The position numbers were made by a program, and so were the translations under genes. The notes under the pieces were generated by a model. The model was not told the origin of the DNA, made no database searches, and saw nothing but the letters and a program-made list of their open reading frames with translations. 64,000 nucleotides of DNA. Source: Methylomonas subterranea. GTDB lineage: Bacteria > Pseudomonadota > Gammaproteobacteria > Methylococcales > Methylomonadaceae. The stretch lies in assembly GCF_024505185.1 (NCBI RefSeq), contig NZ_JANIBJ010000007.1, positions 61,150-125,149 of the forward strand. The letters run 5' to 3'. The first letter of the stretch is position 1; the number at the start of each line of letters is the position of its first letter. Positions 35,575 to 44,956 of this stretch are shown one piece after another.

Positions 35575-38028
35575 TTATGGCCCTGTCGCCTGGCTCAAAT
35601 CTGGCACCCTTTGCGGACTATTCGTCCCCGGCTTCCACCAATACCGCTGCTTAAATTCCCGCTGTGCTCGCTGCTCCATTCTGCGCAGGTAACCGGGCGA
35701 GACCATTTCTTGCGCCTGCTGGAAGATCAAGCGATCCAGAGCCGCTTTGGCGTACCAAAGCGAAGAGCCCGGCGTTAAGCCCTTGAGCGTTCGTAAGGCT
35801 TCCGCGCTGGCGTGGGTGTCTTCGCCTTGCAGAGCCTGAATCAGGTTGCCCTGGCTTAGGTTCAACAGTTCTTCGGTAAGGCCCAGCGACGGGCCCAGCA
35901 TGCCGGCGAAAGCGCTGGTACCGTGCTGGCTGGATTGCGATTGCAGGAAGTCGCCGTAAAAGCCCAGCGAACCGCCCTTAAGCGCGGCACGGCCCCAGAA
36001 TGACGGTTGTTGCATGTCCAGCGGATCGCGGCCGTTGAATAGCTCGTTAAGTTGCACACCCACGGCACCCATCAACGTGGTGCCCAAGATCATCGCCGCC
36101 GAGTATTCGGCCTTGCTGATGTGGCCGGGATCGTTGAGCAAACGCCGCCAGTGCCGGGTCATCATGGTAATGGGAAAAGATTTGAACTGTAAGACCGAGC
36201 GGCCCAGCTCGCCCAGCACGGTGCCGGGTTGCAAGCGACCGGTGGTCATCGCCCGTTCCCGGGCGCCCGGTTCGATAATGGCATTGCCGGTTTCTTCCAG
36301 AATGACCCCTTGGAATTTGTCCGCGGCCGCGCGCACGGCTTTGGCGTCGCCGTCAACGTTTAAGATAGATCGCGCGGTCAATACCGGTGTGCCTTGCCAT
36401 GCCTCGGGCTTGGCTTGCCGCCAGATTTGCCAATCGGCATCGGTAATGCCTTTAGCCAGCAATAGGGAATGGTCGCCGGTGTCCAATTTATCCAGCGAGT
36501 CATAACGCTGAACCATGCCGCCTAATTGGTGCATCATCATTGCCGCAAAACCTTGCCGGCGGGCTTCGGTCATAAACGACAGGCCGGACGCCCGAATCAC
36601 GGCCCCCGAGACTTTGGCGGCAAAGCCGTTGGCTAGATTTTCCTGTCCGAAACGGTCTATTGCAAATAACGCCGTATCGAGTCCAAAGCCCAAGGCGCGG
36701 GCTTGCCGCCGGGCCTCTTCGCTGTTCAAGGCCTTGAATTGGTTTAACAGGTAGTCGGTGCCGCTCATGTTGAGCGCTCTGGCGGTCACTATAGCGGTGG
36801 GGTCATCGGCAAACGAGGTGATGACGGCCGAGCCCAAGCGAATATTCAAGTAACTGCGCACCGCCCCCGCCCAACGGGCCAAGGTTTCATTGCCGGGCTG
36901 CATGCTGTTGCCGGCGACTTCATCATACAAGCGTTCGGCAAAGCCGCGCTGTTTGCGGATTTGCGCGGGCGCGCCGCCGGCTTGCGCCGCGTCTTGTTCG
37001 GCCTTATCCAGGAAGGTGCGAAACAGCAAGTCCGGATTGGGGCCCAGGGTTTCCGCTAGGGCAATGTCGCGGCTCATCTGGTTAATGTGGCCGACGATGG
37101 TCGCCATCAAGGATTTTTCAGCAAAGCGGGCGTGATAGCGCAAGTAGCTGTCGGCGTCGGCAAAGTGTAATTGCCGATGCTCGCGGCCCCGGTTGGCGCG
37201 ACTGCCGGTACCGTAACCGCCTTGGCCGGGTGTCCTCTTCATCACGCCGTCGTAGACAATCGAGTCGTAAGCATGGCCCAAAAACACGCTTAACTCGGCA
37301 TCGCTCATCCGCATACCGTCTTCACGACTGTAACGATTGCGGTCCAGTAACGGCAGAATGAAATCGACCCACGCGGGTTTTCCGGCCTTGAAAATCAAAT
37401 AACTGGCGTGGGTTTGCGGATGCGCCCAATCGTCCAGCTTGCCGATCATACCGCCTGCATGGTTAAAACGGCTGCGCATGGCTTCGAAGGTTTCGTTCAA
37501 ACGTTTGGCAAACGCCTTGGCTTCGGCGTTGCCGGTATCGATGCCGCGCAGCTCGCGAAATACCGGCACCATGGCCGCATCGTTTTGGATGATGCCCAAC
37601 AGCTTGGGGCCGAAGGCTTCAATTGCATCGGACAGGCTGCGGGTGTATTCGTTGTACACGGCTCGATATTTGGTCTCAGCAGACTGAATGTTGTCTTTGC
37701 CGTCGAAGCGCGGCGCTAACAGCCGATCTATGTTATCGATCATCGGTCCCGGCTGGCGTTCGAAGTAATCGCTTAAACGTTGATGGGCCAGAATGGTCAG
37801 GCCGATGCGTTGCTGTTTCTTGGCGGCGTCGGCCTTGAGTTGTTCGGCGGCGCCTTGGGCGGCGGCCTGCAAGCGCTGGGCTTCGGTCATGCCAAGGTAG
37901 GCTTGGCGGTCGCGGTTGGCAAGTAGTACCTTGTGCTCGCGAATCCGTTGCTCGATTTTTTGCGCTTCGCCCGCTTTCAAAGGCCGGCCAAGGGCTTGCG
38001 ATACGGCAGTAATACAATCGTTTCTCAT
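35575..38028 (-). CDS. Large phage internal (ejection) virion protein-like
   Basis: An 817-residue protein, last of a four-gene operon. It is Ala/Gln-rich and largely helical with hydrophobic helices in the second half ('AAMILGTTLMGAVGVQLNEL', about 650-670). Its character and its place behind a transglycosylase protein suggest one of the large internal-core or DNA-ejection proteins of podoviruses. I recognise no enzyme motif. The start overlaps the stop of the preceding gene by four bases (ATGA). The frame is intact throughout. Assignment rests on gene order and general similarity, not on a diagnostic motif. Confidence 0.6.
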   Translation of the reverse strand: MRNDCITAVSQALGRPLKAGEAQKIEQRIREHKVLLANRDRQAYLGMTEAQRLQAAAQGAAEQLKADAAKKQQRIGLTILAHQRLSDYFERQPGPMIDNIDRLLAPRFDGKDNIQSAETKYRAVYNEYTRSLSDAIEAFGPKLLGIIQNDAAMVPVFRELRGIDTGNAEAKAFAKRLNETFEAMRSRFNHAGGMIGKLDDWAHPQTHASYLIFKAGKPAWVDFILPLLDRNRYSREDGMRMSDAELSVFLGHAYDSIVYDGVMKRTPGQGGYGTGSRANRGREHRQLHFADADSYLRYHARFAEKSLMATIVGHINQMSRDIALAETLGPNPDLLFRTFLDKAEQDAAQAGGAPAQIRKQRGFAERLYDEVAGNSMQPGNETLARWAGAVRSYLNIRLGSAVITSFADDPTAIVTARALNMSGTDYLLNQFKALNSEEARRQARALGFGLDTALFAIDRFGQENLANGFAAKVSGAVIRASGLSFMTEARRQGFAAMMMHQLGGMVQRYDSLDKLDTGDHSLLLAKGITDADWQIWRQAKPEAWQGTPVLTARSILNVDGDAKAVRAAADKFQGVILEETGNAIIEPGARERAMTTGRLQPGTVLGELGRSVLQFKSFPITMMTRHWRRLLNDPGHISKAEYSAAMILGTTLMGAVGVQLNELFNGRDPLDMQQPSFWGRAALKGGSLGFYGDFLQSQSSQHGTSAFAGMLGPSLGLTEELLNLSQGNLIQALQGEDTHASAEALRTLKGLTPGSSLWYAKAALDRLIFQQAQEMVSPGYLRRMEQRAQREFKQRYWWKPGTNSPQRVPDLSQATGP

Positions 38029-39764
38029 GCGTGGTCTCCGAATTTCAGAAAGCAGTTAATGGCGGCTTGGGTGGCGGCGTCCACGTTATCCAGGTCGGCA
38101 AGATCGTTATCGACCTCGGCCAGTAAGTCGCGCAAGCGGGCTTGACGTTCGGTGCCGTCGTCATCCAGAAACGCTAAGACGGTATCGCCATGCGTCTCAA
38201 CCCATTGGCGGGCGGCGTCGATTTCCGGCGATACGCTGCGTGTCGTCGAAGTATCGGATGTTGATTTTGTCGGATTAGATTGAGTGGCATCGGCCGATAG
38301 TTCGGCCTGAGGTTTCGTGCCGTTTGAGTCGGCGGGCGGCTTGGCTTCCGTTGTCAGGGTGGCCTTGACGGGTGCGCGGTCGTTGCTGCCATAAGGGCTT
38401 TCTGGCTCGGTCGAGTCGCGGCTGGCTGGCCGGTTGTCCGGTGCGGCATCGAATTCAACCGACCGAATAAAACCGTTTTCGCGTAAATGGCCTTGTTCGA
38501 TCCGCGATAGCTCGGCATGGGCGGCGCGGTATTCGTCGTCGCGCGTCAACTTTTCGCCAATCGTGTTCAATAGGGTTTGCAGGTCGGCGCGGTCGTTTTG
38601 CCGCGCGGTGGCCGCCATGCGTTCGGCCCGTGCGGCCACCTGTCGCGCGGGCGCTCTGGGTTGCTCGGCTCTGGCCTGTTCGATGAAATCCGCCTTGGTG
38701 TATCCGGATACAGCGGCGTCGTTATCGAAACGGTTTAATTTGTATTCGAGGTCTGCCTGTTGCCGTTCCAAGGCTTGGCGGTCGCCGCGACTCATCCGGT
38801 TACCGGCCAGCGCGATTAAATCCGGCGCATAGTCTGGGCGTTCCGATAGCGGTAGCGCCGCCGTGGCTGGTTCATCGTTTAACAAATGATCCATGGCCCG
38901 GTAGAAGGTCTCGACGTGCGCGTTAGCGACTGCCGGATTCGCCGGTAAACCGGGTGCTTTGTCGTCGATGCTGCGGGCTTGGTTGGCGGTCAAGGCGGCG
39001 TCGATATCCGACGGTTTAGCGTGAACATGGGCCAAGGCGCCAAAGCCGGCACCTAAGGCCGCGTCGATGGCTAAAGCTGTGGCATCGTTCCAACGGTATT
39101 GCTCGGCCTGATCCTGATAGCCGGCCTCGGCTAAAATCTGATGCTTGGCGTAGCGCTCGGGTATGCCAAGCGCCGCATTCGTGGCGGCACCCGTAGCGAT
39201 ACGCTGAGCCAGTGCCGGCACCTTTAAAACTTGCGATACCGGCAAGGCAGCCGGTGCTGCCACACCGATGGTATTGGTTAAGCCAGTGACTGCGCCGAAT
39301 GCGGCCGCCGTCGCCAAAGGCTTGCCTTCCTGGACTTGCTCGGCGGTGTCGCTGATGCCGGATAGCACGCCCACGCCCAGCGGGCCGGTAGCAACCGCTT
39401 CCGGTACCACGGTCGCCAAACCGTTGACGATTTGCGCGGCAATACCGTGGGTGCGGGGATCCAATCGCAAGGCCTTGCGCCGACTAATCGCCGGATCGAC
39501 CACGGCGCCCATCCACACGTCTTGAAAAGTCTCGCCACTGTCCAGGGCTTTATCCAACGCTTTCGGCCATTGAGACAGTGCCAAGCCGCCCACGGCCTGG
39601 GCTTCCGTGCCGATGGTTTGCAAGGCGTTGCCGTAGGTATCGGCTCTATCAAGTCCCGTGAACAAGCCGGGTTCCGCTTCCGCTAGGTCTGCACTATCGC
39701 GTGCCAGCATCGCCCGTTGGTTGCGGGCAAAATTAGGGCTGAGGGTTTCGAATAAATAACTCAT
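38025..39764 (-). CDS. Phage internal virion protein-like
   Basis: A 579-residue protein. The N-terminal half is Ala/Gly/Val-rich with weakly hydrophobic stretches ('LATAAAFGAVTGLTNTIGVAAPAALPVSQVL', about 150-180) of the kind found in membrane-inserting ejection proteins. The middle is charged and coiled, and a low-complexity Ser/Thr/Pro linker (about 440-520) precedes a short C-terminal domain. It overlaps both neighbours by four bases. No family is recognised with certainty; the phage role is inferred from the operon. Confidence 0.55.
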   Translation of the reverse strand: MSYLFETLSPNFARNQRAMLARDSADLAEAEPGLFTGLDRADTYGNALQTIGTEAQAVGGLALSQWPKALDKALDSGETFQDVWMGAVVDPAISRRKALRLDPRTHGIAAQIVNGLATVVPEAVATGPLGVGVLSGISDTAEQVQEGKPLATAAAFGAVTGLTNTIGVAAPAALPVSQVLKVPALAQRIATGAATNAALGIPERYAKHQILAEAGYQDQAEQYRWNDATALAIDAALGAGFGALAHVHAKPSDIDAALTANQARSIDDKAPGLPANPAVANAHVETFYRAMDHLLNDEPATAALPLSERPDYAPDLIALAGNRMSRGDRQALERQQADLEYKLNRFDNDAAVSGYTKADFIEQARAEQPRAPARQVAARAERMAATARQNDRADLQTLLNTIGEKLTRDDEYRAAHAELSRIEQGHLRENGFIRSVEFDAAPDNRPASRDSTEPESPYGSNDRAPVKATLTTEAKPPADSNGTKPQAELSADATQSNPTKSTSDTSTTRSVSPEIDAARQWVETHGDTVLAFLDDDGTERQARLRDLLAEVDNDLADLDNVDAATQAAINCFLKFGDHA

Positions 39765-42319
39765 GGGTTGAACTCCAGAATGACAGGCTGCCCGCCCACG
39801 CTGAGCATGCTCGTACCGTTCTGCAGCGCGTAGCGATTGGCGCCGACCGGTATCAACGGCATTTTGCCGAAAGGCACCAGCGCGGCTTTATCGCCGAGTT
39901 GTTGTCTGAGCTTGGCCTCGGCTTGATCCAAAAACTCGGTTTCATCCATGCCGAACGGCATAATCACTTTCTTGTCGGCATGTTCGGCAATACCGCCGGT
40001 GACCGATTGCACCGCTTCATTGAGCAAGTTTTCATTCACGAAACCGCCTTCCGATTTGGCTTTGTCCATCTTGGCCGCGTAATACGCCCGCACCGCCGAC
40101 ACCACGCCTTGCTCAGTGTCCAGGTCGCCGGCCAAGGCATCGCCCAATAAGCCATAAATCGATTCGTTGAGTTTGCTCGGCATAGTCACACCGGTCGATT
40201 TACCGTCTTGCTGGCGTGTGGCTTTGCTGGGGTTCAGGAGCGCTTCGCCTTTCAAAATAGTTCGGGCCACGTCTTCGCCGCGAATAGCCGTTACCGAATC
40301 GCTGAATAGCCCGCTGGTTTTCTGTATGCGGTCCATGCCGATCAGCGAGCCGGCCAGCGTCGTGGCCGGCGAGTCTGGGCGGATTTGCTGTAAGGTCAGT
40401 GCGTAGCCTTGCGGATCGTTGATGCCATCAGCCAGGGTTTTCAAGGTTTTGAGTTGGTCTTCGTCGGTGCCGTCGCTCAGGCGCTGCGTCAGCTGGCTGG
40501 CTTCCTCTTTCGTGAGCACGGTGTACGGCGTGTCGTATTGTTCGGCCAATTGGCCGGCGAGAGCGGCGCGTTGCAGCAACTCCTGTTGCGCGTCCCGCCC
40601 GTTGGCCCAATTGATCGGATTAGCGTTATAGCCGTTTTGAATCGCCCACTCCACGGGATCAGCCTGACGTGCCTTGTCTGCGGCCTCGATAGCCTTGGCA
40701 AGTAGGTCGTATTGTTTCTGCTCGTGTTCGAAGTTGGGTGTCCCGGCTTGCGGTTTGCTATCGGCCAACAGTTGCGCCGCTTGGGCGGTTGGCAGTGTTT
40801 TTACGCTGAAATACGCGCCGGCAAACGCCATGTTATCGCGGTATTCCCGATAGGCCGGCTCCCATTGTTCGCCAAAGGCCCGTTGGAAATCGCTGGCCGG
40901 CACCAAGGCGCCAGGCTGGCCGGTGTGGGTGGCTTGGCTATACTGGTCGTTGACCGCGCGCTTCAACTCGACCGCATAGATATTGCGGCCGTGTTCTATC
41001 TGTGATCGTGCGGCATTCAGCCATTTACGCCGGTCCTGTTCATTCATCATGTCGGCCGGGGTGCCGGTTTTTAGATTGCGCAACACGTTGGGCACGTAAA
41101 CATCACGGGTCGTGGCCGGTATATGCTGCAGCCAATCGGCCCCGCCTTTCTCGATGGCTGCATCCACCGCGCCTGCCCCCGCATTGTAAGCGGCCGCCAC
41201 TTTGGCCGGGTCGTCGTTGTAGCGCTCGCGCAGTTTGTCAAACAGCTCGGCACCGACGCGGTTGTATTCCGCCGCTGAACGCTCGCGGGCCGGCGTGATG
41301 CCGAAGCCGGGCGCGGCAGCGGTTGCGTGGGTCACCTGCATGGCAAACATGGATTTACCGTCCGACGATACCAGCGGTCCGCCGCTGGCGTCAAAATCCT
41401 TGCCGCCGCTTTCCTGTTGCAAAATGGCGGCTTTTAGCCGGTCTGTACCCAATAATGCCGTGATTTCTGCGGGATTCGATTCGAGCATGCCGGCCGCCCA
41501 ATGCTCGGCAATCCTGTCTTGAATGCCGATGCGGTCGTCAGGGTCCAACTGTTCGCCGAAACGTTCTTGAATGCGCATGGCCGGTGTATGCTCGCCATGT
41601 TGCAGCGCGGATAACGTGGATTGCTTGAGCGCTTCGGAAATCCGTTTACGACCGGAGACCTGGCCCGCTTCTTCGCTGCCGTTCTGCAAACGGCTCAGTG
41701 CCTTACTGTCTTCCATGATGCCGCTAATCCCGTCGTCGATAATCGCTTCATCGTTATAGTGCAACGCGATATTGCGCGTTTTGGTATCAATAGCCTCGGT
41801 CAATACGCCTTGTTGGTAATTGCGATTCTGTTCAAATTGGTGGCGTTTTAAATACCCTTGCACGCGAACGCCGCTCTTGTCCGCGTATTCCTGAAAGGCT
41901 TGGCGCTGTTCCTCGTTGCCAAGCCCTTGTAGGATTTCACCGATCTTGGTTTGCCGATCCTCCAACACGTTGTCCATCAACGGTCTGCCGTTGTCCTGCC
42001 TGAGAACCGCTTTGCCGGTTTGGTCAAGCCAACCGGGCGTGTTGTCGTTGCCATAGGCGGCATCTTGGTCGTAAATATCCATCTGATTCGATGCATCCTT
42101 TACCAGCATGGCGTTATTCTTTTTCACCTCCTCGGCATGTAAACCCAATGCGATCTTTTCGGCGGATTTGACGGCATCTTTCGCCAAGTCAATTGCAGCC
42201 ATTTTGTTGGCATCAAGAAAGTCGGCTGCAGTGCGGCCACCTTGCGCACTAATGTTTATATTGGGTAGGCCTTGCTGTGGGGTGCCGCCCGTGGTTGCTA
42301 TTGGGACTCTGATTGCCAT
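39761..42319 (-). CDS. Phage internal virion protein with lytic transglycosylase domain
   Basis: An 852-residue protein with a soluble lytic transglycosylase (SLT) domain in its first half, about residues 290-420. 'AAILQQESGGKDFDASGG' holds the catalytic glutamate, followed by 'SMFAMQVTHATAAAPGFGI' and 'DPAKVAAAYNAGAGAVDAAI'. Flanking regions are long helical Ala/Gln/Asp-rich sequence. In T7-like and related podoviruses a large internal protein with an SLT domain locally opens murein during DNA ejection. It has no signal peptide, against a host cell-wall enzyme. It overlaps the downstream gene by four bases and begins 3 bp after the preceding stop. Confidence 0.75.
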   Translation of the reverse strand: MAIRVPIATTGGTPQQGLPNINISAQGGRTAADFLDANKMAAIDLAKDAVKSAEKIALGLHAEEVKKNNAMLVKDASNQMDIYDQDAAYGNDNTPGWLDQTGKAVLRQDNGRPLMDNVLEDRQTKIGEILQGLGNEEQRQAFQEYADKSGVRVQGYLKRHQFEQNRNYQQGVLTEAIDTKTRNIALHYNDEAIIDDGISGIMEDSKALSRLQNGSEEAGQVSGRKRISEALKQSTLSALQHGEHTPAMRIQERFGEQLDPDDRIGIQDRIAEHWAAGMLESNPAEITALLGTDRLKAAILQQESGGKDFDASGGPLVSSDGKSMFAMQVTHATAAAPGFGITPARERSAAEYNRVGAELFDKLRERYNDDPAKVAAAYNAGAGAVDAAIEKGGADWLQHIPATTRDVYVPNVLRNLKTGTPADMMNEQDRRKWLNAARSQIEHGRNIYAVELKRAVNDQYSQATHTGQPGALVPASDFQRAFGEQWEPAYREYRDNMAFAGAYFSVKTLPTAQAAQLLADSKPQAGTPNFEHEQKQYDLLAKAIEAADKARQADPVEWAIQNGYNANPINWANGRDAQQELLQRAALAGQLAEQYDTPYTVLTKEEASQLTQRLSDGTDEDQLKTLKTLADGINDPQGYALTLQQIRPDSPATTLAGSLIGMDRIQKTSGLFSDSVTAIRGEDVARTILKGEALLNPSKATRQQDGKSTGVTMPSKLNESIYGLLGDALAGDLDTEQGVVSAVRAYYAAKMDKAKSEGGFVNENLLNEAVQSVTGGIAEHADKKVIMPFGMDETEFLDQAEAKLRQQLGDKAALVPFGKMPLIPVGANRYALQNGTSMLSVGGQPVILEFNP

Positions 42320-42322
42320 GGC

Positions 42323-42850
42323 TTACGCTCGCGGTTTTGCGGATGAGGATGAAGCTTTGGCGGAATAATAGGATGTAGCCGAACTCAACAGCGACGAAGT
42401 TCCGGCTATCACGCCAGCCTTGACCGGATTGGCCTGTTTTGCCTTCCATCGCTCGAAATCCGATGCGTTGTTAAAGTTACTAGCCTGTACGTCGTATCCC
42501 CAAGCTTCGCGGGCGGCGTTGCTTTGTATCGTTTCGACTTCTTCCTGACTTAAAAACCGTGTGCTGGCTAATAAGTCAAGTGCCGACCCTTGCGTGACAT
42601 CCACGCCGGATGCAGCCAGAGCGGCACGCTGGGTGCCGATTAATTGCGCCTGTTCGCGCATGGTTTTTTGCGCTTCCAATTCCCCGCGTTGTAAGGCATC
42701 GCTGCGGTTGTACAAGGCGATCTTGGCGTTTTCCGCGTCGACCTGTGCTTGGTAATTGGCGGCTTTCTTTTGCGCGTCGGCTTGTTCGGATGCGCTATAG
42801 GCGGATAAACCCGCGCTGACAGCAGCAAGAGCTGCAATGGCCCATGGCAT
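42323..42850 (-). CDS. Phage internal virion protein (gp14-like)
   Basis: A 175-residue protein with a hydrophobic Ala-rich N-terminus ('MPWAIAALAAVSAGLSAYSAS') followed by a long helix ('EQADAQKKAANYQAQVDAENAKIALYNRSDALQRGELEAQ'). The conserved-looking stretch 'GTQRAALAASGVDVTQGSALDLLASTRFLSQEEVETIQSNAAREAWGY' recalls small internal virion proteins of podoviruses (T7 gp14 type). AAGGAG lies 6 bp ahead of the ATG, the best ribosome binding site of the operon, marking this as the first gene. Upstream 42851-42950 is A+T-rich and probably holds the promoter. Confidence 0.7.
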   Translation of the reverse strand: MPWAIAALAAVSAGLSAYSASEQADAQKKAANYQAQVDAENAKIALYNRSDALQRGELEAQKTMREQAQLIGTQRAALAASGVDVTQGSALDLLASTRFLSQEEVETIQSNAAREAWGYDVQASNFNNASDFERWKAKQANPVKAGVIAGTSSLLSSATSYYSAKASSSSAKPRA

Positions 42851-43201
42851 AAATTACTCCTTATAAAGCGATAGATGAGTGATATCTCATTAAGCTGAAT
42901 TGCCAATTGAAGAATCTGAAAATACTTGTATCTCATTGACTTTAAAGCTTAAAAAGGCTTCATCTGATTATATACCCTGTTTTAAAAGTCGATTTTTGCC
43001 TTCGAGAATGGCTTAAGCGGCTATCGAACGAGTGAAGGTTTAGCGGGCTAGCCGTAGCAATCGAGTCGCTAAAGGAAATGCCTTCCGGAGAGAGGAAAGA
43101 GGGGATTTAGCCAATACCAAGCAGTGCGGTAAAAATTAGCTTTTTTTGCGTAAAACCCTGTCAAGCGTTTTTTTATTAAATTTGAAAATAATTTGCATGT
43201 C

Positions 43202-43336
43202 ATGTGTAAATTTAAGTACACATTTTTTTACACTTTACACGAGCCCCGCTAGACCGCATTCCGTCATGTAAAATAAACTTGATTTGACAATTTATTTACA
43301 CTCGCCATAATAAGTCTAAGACTTTATTTTACACAT
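43202..43336. promoter_or_regulatory. TTTACAC-type repeat cluster before the serine recombinase
   Basis: The gap 42851-43346 holds no gene. Its right part has several TTTACAC/GTGTAAA copies. There is a perfect inverted repeat ATGTGTA (43202-43208) with TACACAT (43217-43223), then TACAC and TTTACAC near 43229-43240. TGTAAAATAAA (43267-43277) pairs imperfectly with TTTATTTACA (43291-43300), and TTTATTTTACAC lies at 43324-43335, 12 bp before the recombinase start. This fits a res-type recombination site or an operator that the recombinase uses to control itself. The part 42951-43200 shows nothing I can name. Confidence 0.55.
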
Positions 43337-43346
43337 AGGCGGATTT

Positions 43347-43904
43347 ATGAAAGGTCAACACATCGGATACATTCGGGTCAGTTCCTCGCTTCAAAACACC
43401 GAACGCCAATTGGCGGATGTAACGCTTGATCGCGTCTTTACCGACAAGGTCAGCGGCAAGGATATTAATCGCCCGGAGCTGGCCAACTGCCTCAACCACT
43501 TGCGGGATGGCGACGTGCTGCACGTGCATTCCATCGACCGCCTGGCGCGGAATCTGAAAGACCTGCAACACCTCATCGAGCAGCTCACGGGGCGCGGGGT
43601 GTCGGTCAAGTTCTACAAAGAACATTTGAACTTCGAAGCGGCCAATACTTCGCCCATGCAAACCCTCATGCTGCAAATGCTGGGCGCGTTTGCCGAATTC
43701 GAACCGTCATTGATTAAAGAACGCCAGCGCGAAGGCATTGCCGCAGCCAAGGCCCACGGCAAGAAACTGGGCGCCCCCGCCAAACTGACAGCGGAACAGG
43801 CCGCCGAGATTAAAGCCAAGATAGAAGCCGGCGAAGAGAAAAGCGCGGTGGCTAAGGCTTATGGCATCAGTCGGCCTACGCTTTACAAGCTGTTGGCCGC
43901 TTGA
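43347..43904 (+). CDS. Small serine recombinase (resolvase/invertase family)
   Basis: A 185-residue resolvase-type serine recombinase. The N-terminal catalytic domain contains 'IGYIRVSSSLQNTERQL' with nucleophile Ser12, 'DRLARNLKDLQHLIEQLTGRGVSVKF' and 'FAEFEPSLIKERQREGIAAAK'. The C-terminal helix-turn-helix is 'EEKSAVAKAYGISRPTLYKLLAA' (about 160-185). It is the only forward-strand enzyme in the element. It lies between a TTTACAC repeat cluster upstream and a perfect 40-bp palindrome starting 9 bp past its stop codon, either of which may be its site of action. It could resolve element multimers or invert a segment. Confidence 0.88.
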   Translation: MKGQHIGYIRVSSSLQNTERQLADVTLDRVFTDKVSGKDINRPELANCLNHLRDGDVLHVHSIDRLARNLKDLQHLIEQLTGRGVSVKFYKEHLNFEAANTSPMQTLMLQMLGAFAEFEPSLIKERQREGIAAAKAHGKKLGAPAKLTAEQAAEIKAKIEAGEEKSAVAKAYGISRPTLYKLLAA

Positions 43905-43912
43905 AAATTAAA

Positions 43913-43952
43913 TTTTGACACAGTATCTTGGCGCCAAGATACTGTGTCAAAA
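43913..43952. repeat. Perfect 40-bp palindrome
   Basis: The 20 bases TTTTGACACAGTATCTTGGC (43913-43932) are followed directly by their exact reverse complement (43933-43952), with no spacer and no mismatch. It begins 9 bp after the recombinase stop codon and ends 20 bp before the ATG of a small zinc-ribbon protein. There is no T-tract after it on either strand outside the palindrome, so an ordinary terminator is unlikely. An operator, a recombination site or a replication/partition site is possible. Confidence 0.9.
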
Positions 43953-43971
43953 ACAGCAAACAGGAACACGT

Positions 43972-44229
43972 ATGGACATTCAAAAGATTAGCAAAAACGG
44001 AAAATCCGAATTAATGCGGCTTGCGGATACTAAGCACGATGGCTTGTCAGTTAACTACAAAACCAGCTATCAGAGCCGTGCTGCAGTGGCATCCAATGGC
44101 CGTTACATTTACAAACATATCTGCGCCAATCCTGCTTGTAATGCTGAATTTCAGGGAATCAAAACGGCGCGCTTTTGCTCAAATGCATGCAGACAGGCAA
44201 ACAAACGTTCTAAGTCTGCCAAGGCTTAG
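43972..44229 (+). CDS. Small zinc-ribbon-like protein
   Basis: An 85-residue basic protein with a C-terminal cysteine set: C-x4-C in 'ICANPACNAEF' and C-x3-C in 'RFCSNACRQANKR', 12-13 residues apart. This probably forms a zinc ribbon for nucleic-acid binding. The N-terminal 45 residues have no recognised domain. I take this Met because the frame upstream merely reads through the 40-bp palindrome; AGGA lies 8 bp ahead. It may bind the palindrome in its own promoter region, but this is a guess from position. Confidence 0.65.
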   Translation: MDIQKISKNGKSELMRLADTKHDGLSVNYKTSYQSRAAVASNGRYIYKHICANPACNAEFQGIKTARFCSNACRQANKRSKSAKA

Positions 44230-44956
44230 CCGCATAAGCGGAAAGTGGCTTAAAACGTTATAAACTCCCCCTGCCCCAAGTCCTTACGCCGAGAGGTGGC
44301 GGCAAGAGTCGTGCCAGCGGTGGCGGCGTTTCCAGGTTGTGGGAATATCAATTACTGTGCAAAAAACCCAAATCGTCAACCCGATTTCTGTGCAAATTCG
44401 GGATATTGTCAACTGCCAGGCACTCATTTAGCATTGCATTGGATCGAAAAGTCCCGCTGAATCCTGAAACCGCTTAGACGGGGATCGGGCTGGTTAAATG
44501 GTCTGGCTGGGGACGATATGCCAAGTCAATGATCCGCTCGTGGGTATTATCAGCGCCATGGCCACCCAAGCTTTCCCGGATTGGCCCACTTGGTTTCTCG
44601 CCGGTTGAAATTCCGTTTCGCGGTAGCCGGCTCGATGTTTACATAGCCGCAATAGCTATCAGCACGGCATCAAAAAAGCATTGATTAAAGCCATGACATG
44701 GCTTACTGTAAGTCACACTTTCTACCCGCTTCCGGCAACAAAAAATGTCTAAAGCGCCCCGCAAATCTTCCAGGATTTAGCGATTTTCCCATTCAAGACC
44801 CTGCCGCGAGCAGGTCTAAAATGTGCCCTAATAGACGCAAAAATGGACACAAAAAGACACATTTCGCTATTTTTTGTTAGCTATCCTTATAATCGTCAAC
44901 AAAAATGTTAACAAAAGGCAACATGTGCCTAACAAGTCATAATTGGCTAATTTCAC
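44230..44956. other. Gene-free stretch of 727 bp
   Basis: No open frame here is protein-like. The right part (44820-44940) is A+T-rich, with repeated AAAATG/AACAAAA motifs and an inverted TTGTTAG...CTAACAAG (about 44874-44935) around a TATAAT-like box near 44886. The latter could be a promoter for a short RNA or an end structure for the convergent gene at 44957. The left part shows nothing I can name. Confidence 0.4.

Noticed and set aside
43913..43952. Reading the 40-bp palindrome as a Rho-independent terminator of the recombinase gene
   Set aside because: The only T-run is the first arm itself; after the hairpin the forward strand continues with A-rich sequence, so the required U-tract is missing.
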